From assembly GCF_020283565.1 (NCBI RefSeq), contig NC_060061.1, forward strand, positions 15,413,362-15,477,361: DNA of 64,000 nucleotides. Direction: 5' to 3'. Position numbers and translations under genes: made by a program. How positions within the stretch are numbered: position 1 is the stretch's first letter; every line of letters begins with the position of its first letter. The notes under the pieces were generated by a model. That model was not told the origin of the DNA. It saw only the letters and a program-made list of their open reading frames with translations, and made no database searches. Below are positions 43,301 through 51,732 of the stretch, in pieces. Source of the stretch: Trifolium pratense. Lineage: Eukaryota; Streptophyta; Magnoliopsida; Fabales; Fabaceae.

Positions 43301-45524
43301 AGAAGAAAAGAACAAAAATACAGTTCAAAAAATAGAGTTTAAAGAAATCATGAATAGATTTAAACCTATTATTACTCCCCCTATAACTATTAAAGATTTA
43401 CAAAATGAAATTTCGCTTATGAAACAAGAAATAGATTTATTAAAGGTAAAAGATTTAGAGTTAGAAGTTAAATATTTAGAATTAAAAGGAAAACAAATTA
43501 TAAATAATGAAGTTGAAACTTCAAATATTAGGAAAGATATAGATGATCCCCCCTATATTGCCACCCTAAATAGAATGATTACCCATAAATGGCTTTGTCC
43601 AATTACTTTGCTTGTTAAAGATCAACGATTTGATCTGGTAGCGTTAATAGATTCTGGTGCAGATATGAACTGTATCCAAGAAGGATTAATACCTACAAAA
43701 TTTTATGAAAAAACTTTACAAGGATTAAGTGGTGCAGGAGGTCATAACTTACAAGTTCAGTATAAATTAACAGATGCTAAGATCTGTAAAGATCATGTTT
43801 GTTATAAAACTCATTTTTTATTAGTAAAAAATATACATCAACATATTATCTTAGATACACCTTTTCTTTCATTATTATACCCTTTTACAGTTTCTCATGA
43901 GGCTATCACTTCAAACGCCCTGGGAAGGGAAGTTATATTCAGATTTTTCGAAACACCCAGAATTAAAGATTTAAATATGGTTCAAAACCTTTCTACATCT
44001 ACAATTAATTTAATTTCTCAAAAGAAAAAACATATTAATATGCTAAATAAAGAAATACAATATAAAAGGATAGAAAGCCAATTAGAATCCAAAAATATAA
44101 AAGACAAAATTATTCTATTACAACAACGTTTTGAAAAGGAAATATGTTCTGAACATCCCAATGCCTTTTGGGATAGAAAGAAGCATATTGTATCATTACC
44201 TTATGAATCTAACTTTAACGAAAGGTCTATACCCACAAAGGCAAGACCAATTCAAATGAATCAACAATATTTAGAATATTGTAGAAAAGAAATTAAAGAT
44301 TATTTAGATAAAAAATTAATTAGGCCAAGTAAATCTCCTTGGAGTTGTACAGGATTTTATGTTAATAATCCAGGAGAATTAGAGAGAGGTGCTCCCAGAT
44401 TAGTTATTAATTATAAACCCTTAAATAAAGTACTTCAATGGATTAGATATCCTATTCCCAATAAAAAAGATTTAATAGGACGATTATCCAATTCAATTAT
44501 ATTTTCTAAATTTGATTTAAAGTCAGGATATTATCAAATTCAATTAGAAGAAAAGGATAAATATAAGACTGCCTTTGTAGTCCCCTTCGGTCATTATGAA
44601 TGGAATGTAATGCCCCTAGGATTAAAAAATGCTCCTAGTGAATTCCAACATATTATGAATGATATATTAAATGATTATCAAGAATTTTCTATTGTCTATT
44701 TAGATGACATATTAGTTTTTTCCAAATCTCTAAATGAACATTTTGATCACTTAGAAAAATTCTTTGAAATCATTAAAAACAATGGATTAGTTTTATCAGC
44801 TAGAAAAATGAAATTATTCCAAGTTAATGTGAGATTTTTAGGCTTTAACATATATCAAGGAACTATTACTCCTATTAGTAGAGCTATAGAATTTGGAGAT
44901 AAATTCCCAGATGAATTAAAAGATAAAACCCAATTACAAAGATTTTTAGGATGTGTAAATTATGTGGCTGACTTTATTCCCAACATTAGAATCATTTGTC
45001 TACCTTTGTTCAAAAGACTTAAGAAGAACCCTCCCCCATGGGATGAAACCATGAGTCAAAGTATTAGACAAATTAAGCAACTAGTTAAAAGATTACCCTG
45101 CTTAGGAATTCCAGATCCCCAAGCCTTTCTTATAGTAGAAACTGATTCCTCTGATTTAGGATTTGGAGGAATATTAAAACAAAAATTACCTGAGTCATCC
45201 TTAGAACAAGTGGTTAGGTATTATTCTGGAACCTGGAATCCGGCACAACTAAATTACAGTACTATTAAAAAAGAAGTTTTAGCTATTGTTTTATGTATTA
45301 CTAAATTTCAAGATGATTTATTTTCAAAGAAATTTTTATTAAGATCTGATTGTAAGGCTGCAAAAGAAGTTTTACAAAAGGATGTTAAAAATCTAGTTTC
45401 CAAACATATTTTTGCCAGATGGCAAGCTTTATTATCATGTTTTGATTTTGATATAGAACATATTAAAGGAGAAAAGAATTCATTACCAGATTATCTTACT
45501 AGAGAATTTTTACAGGGAAAATGA
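40329..45524 (+). CDS. Pararetrovirus ORF1 polyprotein (MP-CP-PR-RT-RH)
   Basis: 1731 residues from the first local ATG without interruption. The same frame stays open upstream to the viral left end. Domains in order: 30K-type movement protein (about 30-160), coat-protein-like core (about 585-740; GWWDNIISPEEK), a CCHC zinc finger (858-871; CFKCGRFGHYAKTC) after a Lys-rich stretch, an acidic Ser/Glu region, a second Cys cluster (CTCDKC, near 945), aspartic protease (near 1107; ALIDSGAD), reverse transcriptase (about 1290-1500; MPLGLKNAPSEFQ, YLDDILVF) and RNase H1 (from about 1602; VETDSSDLGFGG). All catalytic motifs are present. Codons are strongly A/T-biased. The true N-terminus is separated by the circular permutation, so the local copy begins inside the frame. 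Confidence 0.93.
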   Translation: MFDNFRAHSITQTIESSKSITHQRETINLLNEKLIEEHVKQGFRYIHLGLIQVAVKPLHKLGLNTPILLVLRDSRIKTFPESIIAILESNLNDGPVYFNCYPNYSMNLTDSFTPTSFVINIQCMDDLFNEGVANIDVCHRIKYKVSNINYNFKAIRSSPKNETIIVEANLRRSNITTPKRLKASDLRQKLPEEWILQDIMPPPKLESRQPRQFILENDGSIRIRMNRSQSMRIEEPISSRASTSSRRSIDSTININLTGVDFTPNIPQPIYETEGRNDSPPMSHTASQILSVIELEEEFEIDKAWIRKDFEADYNKEKRDWYFGTFEKIQTTYYLKRFYDYIRNKRINVYFFTWFEEYCIEQKIINPFVQTNYLNVTTKTAKKWTTLTNKTVESVHPPLEAIKIESHNVHLEAYPFKSPENADIGKVQSQLNFSNTILSTIADQLDRVETQMSHTPLTNNKIESYKDFPLNPQRPIYKLINVPEKDLSEVKLGPSKDELVDNLMKKLSDLSINGKAKAQVNILEKSEDNSEINRIRKHMGYQGRTRNYYPRPSFPDLQFEEARDMVASSYSGNSIIEWNIDGHSEQNILNTIQEMTMAATAFKSIGENSDKKAAILIITGFTGQLKGWWDNIISPEEKLAILEAKKLDPSTGIIGDEDAVNTLLYTITKHFVGDPAQIQDRAADQLANLYCPTMSDYRWYKDMFLSKLCNRPDGGADYWKERFIAGLPRLLAEKVRMAKAKSNGVIPYSILTFGQISSQIIETGIGIFTDFKIQNKIKSEVTQSKRELGSFCEQFGIEPIRAPSKKNRKNYTKTSSNYKPYKKRRNHYKKNKEPSEDKSYKKSKRKKKTFKNDKSDIKCFKCGRFGHYAKTCRVKQKINEIHKLDISDQLKENLINVLKDIMLNDTSSISSEESSYEEDDINQILTSSESEISSEEDCCLGAELCTCDKCIKGINVITSDQATTLISILKDMPESSQKEEFMLQIKNMIDREEKNKNTVQKIEFKEIMNRFKPIITPPITIKDLQNEISLMKQEIDLLKVKDLELEVKYLELKGKQIINNEVETSNIRKDIDDPPYIATLNRMITHKWLCPITLLVKDQRFDLVALIDSGADMNCIQEGLIPTKFYEKTLQGLSGAGGHNLQVQYKLTDAKICKDHVCYKTHFLLVKNIHQHIILDTPFLSLLYPFTVSHEAITSNALGREVIFRFFETPRIKDLNMVQNLSTSTINLISQKKKHINMLNKEIQYKRIESQLESKNIKDKIILLQQRFEKEICSEHPNAFWDRKKHIVSLPYESNFNERSIPTKARPIQMNQQYLEYCRKEIKDYLDKKLIRPSKSPWSCTGFYVNNPGELERGAPRLVINYKPLNKVLQWIRYPIPNKKDLIGRLSNSIIFSKFDLKSGYYQIQLEEKDKYKTAFVVPFGHYEWNVMPLGLKNAPSEFQHIMNDILNDYQEFSIVYLDDILVFSKSLNEHFDHLEKFFEIIKNNGLVLSARKMKLFQVNVRFLGFNIYQGTITPISRAIEFGDKFPDELKDKTQLQRFLGCVNYVADFIPNIRIICLPLFKRLKKNPPPWDETMSQSIRQIKQLVKRLPCLGIPDPQAFLIVETDSSDLGFGGILKQKLPESSLEQVVRYYSGTWNPAQLNYSTIKKEVLAIVLCITKFQDDLFSKKFLLRSDCKAAKEVLQKDVKNLVSKHIFARWQALLSCFDFDIEHIKGEKNSLPDYLTREFLQGK

Positions 45525-46795
45525 GTAAAAAAGACAGTTATGGCCCTCCTCTTGAGGAGTCTAAAAAGGTTATTACAACAAAACAAGCATTACAGAATTC
45601 ATCGGCTTCTACTTCATTATCAACCCAAAATAAATTCACCCCATTAACCCCTTTGGCCTTACCAGCCTTTTATCCCTCTTCATCACCTAGAGGTATTAGG
45701 CCATCATTAAATTCAAAATTAATTTCGCCATTAACTTTTTCTTTAAACACTCCATCCTCATTAAATACCCCTTTAAGAAACCCAGAAAAATTACCCTTCT
45801 ACACTCCCCCAGATTCATTATCCTGTCCTTTCATGGAAAAAGATTACAAAAAGATTCTTTTTCTATTAGAGCCAGAATTTAATTCCAATGGATCATTACT
45901 TCAAATTACTTCCAAATTCTTCCCTCAAGGTTTTCATTACTTACCCTCTCATCCAGAAAAGTCCAGATTATTTTATGAGTTTATTTTAGTGGATACTGAG
46001 TCCATTGATATAACTCATACTTTTGATAAGAATGATAAAAATAAAATTATTTTTTCAAAATTTAAAATTTTAAAAATATTATCACCTTCTGATTGGAAGG
46101 CTCATCCTTCTCATACCAGGAGTTTCACTAGACGCTTTACTCCCCAGAATTACTCATATTATGATTATATGGACGCCTGGTCCAATATGTTATATTATCA
46201 GCCATTTGATCATTCTTGGTTCATCTGGTTTAAGAAAGATTTCGCCCTTAAATTCCCATTATGGTTTATTAAATGGTTCCATGAATGGGGCCCAGAAAGC
46301 AATATTTATCCAGATTTTGCAGCAATAGCTTTTGAATCATTTAGCTCAAGAATTAATGTACCAGATCATTTAAAGGTATTAGCTTTTCATGCTACTTTTG
46401 GAATTTCATGGATTACTTCATGGACTTTCAAAAAAGAATTATCAGTCCCAAATTCCAACATCTTCTGGATCGTTCGGAGCATAAGAATTAAATGGTGGAA
46501 CAAGTTTAACCCCGATTTAATTAAATCACAAGTATTACAAGATTGGTTTATTAAAAATCCTAAGTGCCTCGAATCCAAAGAGGTCGCAGAGAAGGAAGAA
46601 GAATTCTTAGCTGAAAAATCAAAATTTTTGGCTGATTTATCTTCTTCAACCAACAAAAAAGAATTTTTAAAGAAATTACAAGTAGCAATTTCGGAGTCAG
46701 ACATCAACAACGATGAAGACTCGGGAGATTCGTCTCAAAGCCTAACCAGGGATAATGGAGACGATTGTTATGGAATTATAGATCTACAGGATTAA
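45521..46795 (+). CDS. Pararetrovirus ORF2, unknown function
   Basis: 424 residues. It starts in an ATGA overlap with the ORF1 stop (4 bases), an arrangement that suits termination-reinitiation. Three parts are visible: a Ser/Thr/Pro-rich N-terminus (1-100), a Trp/Phe-rich globular core (about 195-330; WFIWFKKDF, WFIKWFHEWGPES, FGISWITSW) and a charged, coiled-coil-like, acidic tail (365-424). I recognise no catalytic motif. Florendoviruses have a second ORF of unknown function in this place. Confidence 0.75.
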   Translation: MSKKDSYGPPLEESKKVITTKQALQNSSASTSLSTQNKFTPLTPLALPAFYPSSSPRGIRPSLNSKLISPLTFSLNTPSSLNTPLRNPEKLPFYTPPDSLSCPFMEKDYKKILFLLEPEFNSNGSLLQITSKFFPQGFHYLPSHPEKSRLFYEFILVDTESIDITHTFDKNDKNKIIFSKFKILKILSPSDWKAHPSHTRSFTRRFTPQNYSYYDYMDAWSNMLYYQPFDHSWFIWFKKDFALKFPLWFIKWFHEWGPESNIYPDFAAIAFESFSSRINVPDHLKVLAFHATFGISWITSWTFKKELSVPNSNIFWIVRSIRIKWWNKFNPDLIKSQVLQDWFIKNPKCLESKEVAEKEEEFLAEKSKFLADLSSSTNKKEFLKKLQVAISESDINNDEDSGDSSQSLTRDNGDDCYGIIDLQD

Positions 46796-47022
46796 AGAAT
46801 TATTGGTTCAAGCAGAATTATTGGTTCGAGCAGCATTATTAACTTTGTGGCCGACAAGATTATTTGGGAATCTTTTCTTTTCAAAAAGATAGATTCGTGG
46901 CAGACATCATTATTTTTACTTTTGACTTTGTTGTAAAAGTTATTTGTTTGTATTAAAAATAATTGTCATGTAATTATTTAGTTTTAGCTGACAGCTGTCA
47001 GTATAGGCCCTTCCTTCCTCTC

Positions 47023-47133
47023 TATAAAAGGAAGTTCAGTTTTCATTATGGATCATCGAAAAATTCTCGAAGAGGAACAATCTGAGGAATTCTAGAGATC
47101 CAATATCTTGTAAGCATCTTATATTTGAATAAA
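47023..47133 (+). promoter_or_regulatory. 35S-like TATA box and poly(A) signal of the pararetrovirus
   Basis: TATAAAA at 47023-47029 followed by GGAAGTTCAGTTTTCATT, much like the core of the caulimovirus pregenomic promoter. AATAAA at 47128-47133 is about 75-80 bases past the expected start. Close spacing of start and poly(A) signal makes the short terminal redundancy of pregenomic RNA. A palindrome GCTGACAGCTGTCAG upstream (about 46987-47001) may be an activator site. Confidence 0.75.
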
Positions 47134-47297
47134 AATGTTTTGTTATAATTTCTTCTTTCTTATATTAACTTTTCAAATCGTATATTATTTTATAGCACAG
47201 CTGCGACGCACTGTAGCAGTTTCGTCTTATTATAATTCTACACATGTTCATATTTTAATTATGCACTCAACCTATTATTATTCGATCCATTACTTTT

Positions 47298-47309
47298 TGG
47301 TATCAGAGC
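47298..47309 (+). promoter_or_regulatory. tRNA-Met primer binding site of the pararetrovirus
   Basis: TGGTATCAGAGC, the standard initiator-tRNA site used by Caulimoviridae to begin minus-strand synthesis and to number the genome. It lies in the leader between the promoter and the ORF1 start. Confidence 0.9.
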
Positions 47310-47542
47310 CTCGAAAGAGGTCTCTTAGAGATTAAAGTTTAATTAAGGTTTTTCGTAAACTAAGATTTACTCCTTATTTTCTTATTTGTCTTTTCTATTT
47401 CCTAGCGTTGGTAAGCCCGGATAGTTGTGTTGGTAAGCCCGTTAAAATCCCAGGAGAGGAGTTAGGTGGTGTTCCTGCAACCTTTTGAGTCCGTTGGTGT
47501 TCCCGTTAAGAAAAAAAACTAAAAATAAAGAAAACAAGTAGT

Positions 47543-47668
47543 ATGTCTAGAATACTTAAAACTTTAAGTGAACTAGGATCTTCTAGGAGAGATCGTGTCA
47601 TAGTTACTTCTGGATTATCACCTCAAGAATTAGAAGTTAGAAGTGACCAAGATAGATATCAAAACCAT
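47543..47668 (+). pseudogene. Separated 5' start of pararetrovirus ORF1
   Basis: ATG at 47543 opens a frame that runs through the terminal overlap and is cut by the (AT)n at the right boundary. By frame it is the beginning of ORF1, displaced to the other end of the insert by circular permutation. Short leader sequences with two GTTGGTAAGCCCG repeats precede it. Confidence 0.8.
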
Positions 47669-47682
47669 ATATATATATATAT

Positions 47683-49289
47683 ATGGGGTTTTCTAACTTA
47701 GACCCTAGTTAGGTCTAAGTTAGCAAGGTGCACCTTTTCAATTGGACCAAAATACCCATTCTTTTTAATTAATTAACCAAAATACCCATTAATAGACGCG
47801 GATCCAGTGTCGCGCGCGTACCGAAGGACCATGGTTACAGACCGTTGATTTCCATCAGACAGCCAAGATCTGATCTCATCAAGACTGTCTGATCAATCCG
47901 ACAGCCCAGAGCATCCTGATCCATCAGATTCCAGCGCGTGCACCACACTGGATTACACCCTGGAGAGAGAAAAATTTGCTTTTTAAAAGTAGGACACGTG
48001 TCACACAATGGTTGGCTGGACGTGATTTTTGTTCATTTAATACTTTGAACTCAATTATTTCGTTGTAAATTAATTTTTTATTTTTTTTTATACCAAAATT
48101 CATAATTTTTTTTTCTACAAATAGAGACTTGGTTTGTTTGATTTGGACACCGAAAAAAAAATGCAATTTTTCACTACCTTAATCTCATTTTTTGTCTACT
48201 AAATACGTTACTTGTGTGTTGTAATTTAACACGCACCACTCAACCAACTCACTGAAACCATTATACCAGGAAAATAGTAGATAATATTCTGGAACTTTTG
48301 GTATATTTTATGAAATTTTTGGAGACCTGAAACTATTTTTAGTTAATTAAATGAGATAAAACGGTAATTAAAAACTAATGTTTGCTTCTGAAACCATTTT
48401 ACTGGTAGAATGGTTGCACATAGTTGTATTCTGAAACCATTTTACTGGTAGAATGGTTTCACTGAGTAATTTATTAATTGTGTTTGCTTCTAAAACCATT
48501 TATCTGGTACAATGGTTTCAGAGAGTTGTAATCTGAAACCATTTTGCTGGTAGAATGGTTTCAGTAAGTTGATTATTAGTTATTTGCTTCTGAAACCATT
48601 TAGCTTGTAGAATGGTTGCACATAGTTGTACTCTGAAACTATTTTACTGGTAGAATGGTTTCAGTGAGTAATTTATTAATTGTATTTGCTTCTGAAACCA
48701 TTTAGCTGGTAGAATGGTTTCAGAGATTTGTACTCTGAAACCATTTTCCTGGTAGAATGGTTTCAGTGAGTTGATGTAAGGTAGTGAAAAATGAGATTAA
48801 GGTAGTGAAAAATTGGGTTTTTTTTTTCTGTGTCCAAATCAAACGAACCAAGTCTCTATTTGTAGAGAAAAAAAAATTATGAATTTTGGTATAAAAAAAA
48901 TAAAATTAATTTACAACGAAATAATTGAGTTCAAAGTATTAAATGGAAAAAAATCACGCCCAGCCAATCAGACAGCGACACGTGTCCTGCTTTTAAAAAG
49001 TAGATTCTTCTCTCTCCAGGGTTTAATCCAGTGTGGTGCACGCGCTGGAATCTGATGGATTCGGATGATCTGGGCTGTCTGATTGATCAGACAGTCTTGA
49101 TGAGATCAGATCTTGGCTGTCTGATGGAAATCAACGGCCTGTAACCATGGTCCTGCGGTACGCGCGCGACACTGGATCCGCGTCTATTGATGGTAATTTG
49201 GTTAATTAATTAAAAAGAATGGGTATTTTGGTCCAACTGAAAAGGTGCACTTTGCTAATTTAGACCCAGTTGGGTCTAAATTAGCAGCC

Positions 49290-49292
<3 letters not shown>
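47683..49292. mobile_element. (TA)n-flanked long-inverted-repeat element, copy 1
   Basis: 1610 bp. Left end GGGGTTTTCTAACTTAGACC; right end reverse-complements to GGGGGCTGCTAATTTAGACC. The two ends pair over several hundred bases (GGTGCACCTT, GGTATTTTGGTCCAA, GTCTGATGGAAATCAACGG, a TCTCTCTCCAGG block, TTTGATTTGGACACCGAAAA). The core (about 48395-48770) is an array of ACCATT..AATGGT palindromes. Each tip also folds as a small hairpin (CTAACTTAGACC..GGTCTAAGTTAG). (AT)n lies on both sides. No protein: the 80-residue open frames in each arm are mirror images of one another. Confidence 0.85.

Positions 49293-49368
<76 letters not shown>
49293..49368. repeat. (TA)n microsatellite
   Basis: About 76 bp of uninterrupted TA, the right neighbour of element copy 1. 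Confidence 0.98.
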
Positions 49369-49369
<1 letters not shown>

Positions 49370-51674
49370 TGAGTAGTTTCTTTGTTAAAAAGCCAAAAAG
49401 TGTGTTGGTTTGAGGGAAGGAAAGAGAAGAAAAGAGATTACAGAAACTAATGAATGAATTTAATTTAAATTTTGATCTAAATTCATTCATTAATCTCGGT
49501 GTTTTCCTCCATTCCCTAAAACCAAACACACCATGAAGTTAAAAAAAAAAACACTACAACTTCTTTCTTCAGGCCGCCACCTTCTTTCAAGTCTGCAGAA
49601 TATCCTTTCTCTCATCTATGCATATAGATACTCTCCCTTTCTTTTTATTGATCTAAATGTAATCTAAACAATTTTTTTAAAAGGCAACAAAGAAGATATT
49701 TCTCCCTTCCTCCTTTCTTTATTGATTTTTTCATATTACATTCTCCTTCTTCTAAGGCTATTTCATTCTTTTTTTTCACCACCGGTTAAATCTGATTCGA
49801 GGGTCAGTTCTTGAGGCTATGTCATTTTGATATGTTATTTATTGTTTATTTAGTTTTTTTTATAAAATACCAAATTCTTGTTCAACCTCTAAAATTGTTT
49901 GAACCACCGATTTTTTTGATTTTCACCAGTTTTTTTACTGGTTTATCGGTTTTTCCATCGATTTTGTGGCTTAACGCCTTTTGACAAGATATGTAGCAAG
50001 GGACAGGACAAAAACAATAATTTTGTCCCCCACAAAATCACAGGACAACTTTTTATCCACAGTACAACTATAAAAAATACGAAAATATCTATTTTATTTT
50101 CGAATATAAAAAATATTATCGTCTTATCTCTCTCCAGTATAGTTTTGTCATGTCTTGTACTATCTTGTTCTGTCCTGTATTGTTCTGTCATGGATTGTCT
50201 TGATCTGTCATGTACTGTTCTGTCCAGTATTTATTGTTTTTTAGTGATTATAACCAAATATGTGTTAAAATATGAACTTATTAAAGAAAATCTAATATAG
50301 TTAATGTGATTGTATATTATTAAATATTAACTATAAAATTAAAGATACAATGTCATTTATTTTATTCAAATAATAAAAACAATATATCAATGAATATAAT
50401 GAAAATTTATAAATATAAAATAAGTAGTCAATTAGGTCAAAAAAGTGGTTCAATCCCTACGGTCGGCGATTAATTTTGGTGTTTAATTTCTCTTATAAAT
50501 ACACCACATCACTTTTCTCTTTCTCCCAAATCCGCCGCCCTCAAACCACTGCCTGTTCTATTTTCTCCCAAATCCAATCTATCAAGATGTAGTCGTCCAG
50601 GTGGTGGTGCGATGAGCTATCGTGAATCCAACAACATCCTTCCACATCACTTTCAAACCCCTAATTGGGGTCGTGAATCCTCTGGATTCCTTAACCGTTG
50701 TCGTTGGTGGTCGTTCTCACCACCTCCACCGGATGTGATTCACGATCTATGCTTAGGTCAGTTAAATCTGCGTTGGATATTCCGTTCACATGTATTTTGT
50801 TGGGTTAGAATTGATGGGTTTTCGCCATAAGTTTCCTAGGTTTTATTTTGAGCCTAGTGGGTGCTTATTTCTGAGATGGGTTTAAGGCGTGTCACTGTTC
50901 CTCTCTCATAGTTTGGCTAGAAATGGTTGTGATCGCTTGTTTTTGGTCAGTGAGTTGTTGGCTAATGAATTTGTTACCATGTTGGCGGTCGTGTTCATTC
51001 TCCGTTTACAAAATATGGATTTGGTGCTAGCAAGTTCTTTATGATGCAGGTGTGAACAAGTCTGGTGATGGGTTCCTTAAAAATAAAGAGGTGATGCACA
51101 ATCTTGGGTCACTACTTGCATCAAGTTCGATTTGTGGATGACGATCTTGATCTTTGTGTCTTTGATATTTTCAGATATGTTGAGATCTGCAGATATCAAG
51201 ATCTAAGGTTTGTCTCCGGTATCATTATTATTTGTATTAGTTTAGTGAGTGGTTTCAAACTACTTGGCTTGAAAGAGTCGGATATTGCTTGCTATCGTTT
51301 GTTGCAAGGCGTTGATGATACGTGGAAGTTATTCACCAGCTTTTATTCGGTATGATGTTTTAGTGATCGTTTTAGATTACCTAATTTAAGATTTCCTTAG
51401 TGTTTTTGTGTTCACTTTTTGTTATATCTTCCATTTCTTAGTGAGCATTTGACAAGGGATTAGAGTTTTCAAGTCGTGTCATCCTTAACATGTTTGTTAT
51501 TATCTTTGATGTCATTATGCTCTTAATTGAGTTTTTGTTGCTTAAAAAGAATAGTAATTTTAAAATAAATATTTTTTAAACTAATTTTTTTTAAAAAAAT
51601 AATATTAAATATAGTTTTTGAAGAAAAATAATAATTTTATATCTCTTCTAGTAATTGTAATTGTCTTTTATAAC

Positions 51675-51679
<5 letters not shown>
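49369..51679. other. Spacer between the two (TA)n-flanked elements
   Basis: Contains a short hairpin (about 49450-49492, AATGAATGAATTTAA..), a TGTCCTGT/TGTTCTGTC repetitive patch (49980-50230) and a less AT-rich stretch (50520-51360) with short open frames but no motif I recognise. The latter might be an old gene exon; not supported. Confidence 0.45.

Positions 51680-51729
<50 letters not shown>
51680..51729. repeat. (TA)n microsatellite
   Basis: About 50 bp of TA, directly left of element copy 2. Confidence 0.97.

Positions 51730-51732
<3 letters not shown>

Larger units (their letters stand above)
40171..47668 (+). mobile_element. Endogenous pararetrovirus (Caulimoviridae, florendovirus-like), one genome length
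   Basis: Movement, coat, zinc-finger, protease, RT and RNase H domains in one frame, a second downstream frame, a 35S-like promoter, a poly(A) signal and a tRNA-Met primer site. A 74-bp segment at the left end (40171-40244) recurs at the right end (47595-47668) with two mismatches, so the insert is a circular genome of about 7424 bp opened inside the start of ORF1. Both ends abut (AT)n, as described for other plant endogenous pararetroviruses such as the rice tungro-like copies. No integrase, LTR or target duplication, which fits passive capture by end joining. Two ORFs in this order suggest florendovirus; genus not proven. Confidence 0.93.

Noticed and set aside
40171..47668. Interpretation as an LTR retrotransposon
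   Set aside because: No integrase, no LTRs and no target duplication; movement-protein domain, 35S-like promoter and terminal overlap of a circular genome fit a pararetrovirus instead.
47924..49055. Two 80-residue frames in element copy 1
   Set aside because: They are the two arms of the same inverted repeat read in opposite directions. The reading frame follows repeat structure, not a protein.
49281..49529. 82-residue frame on the minus strand
   Set aside because: Half of it is a translation of the (TA)n tract (alternating Tyr-Ile).
50612..51355. Possible gene in the spacer (72- and 83-residue frames)
   Set aside because: Base composition is more gene-like than its surroundings, but I see no motif, start context or splice structure to support it.
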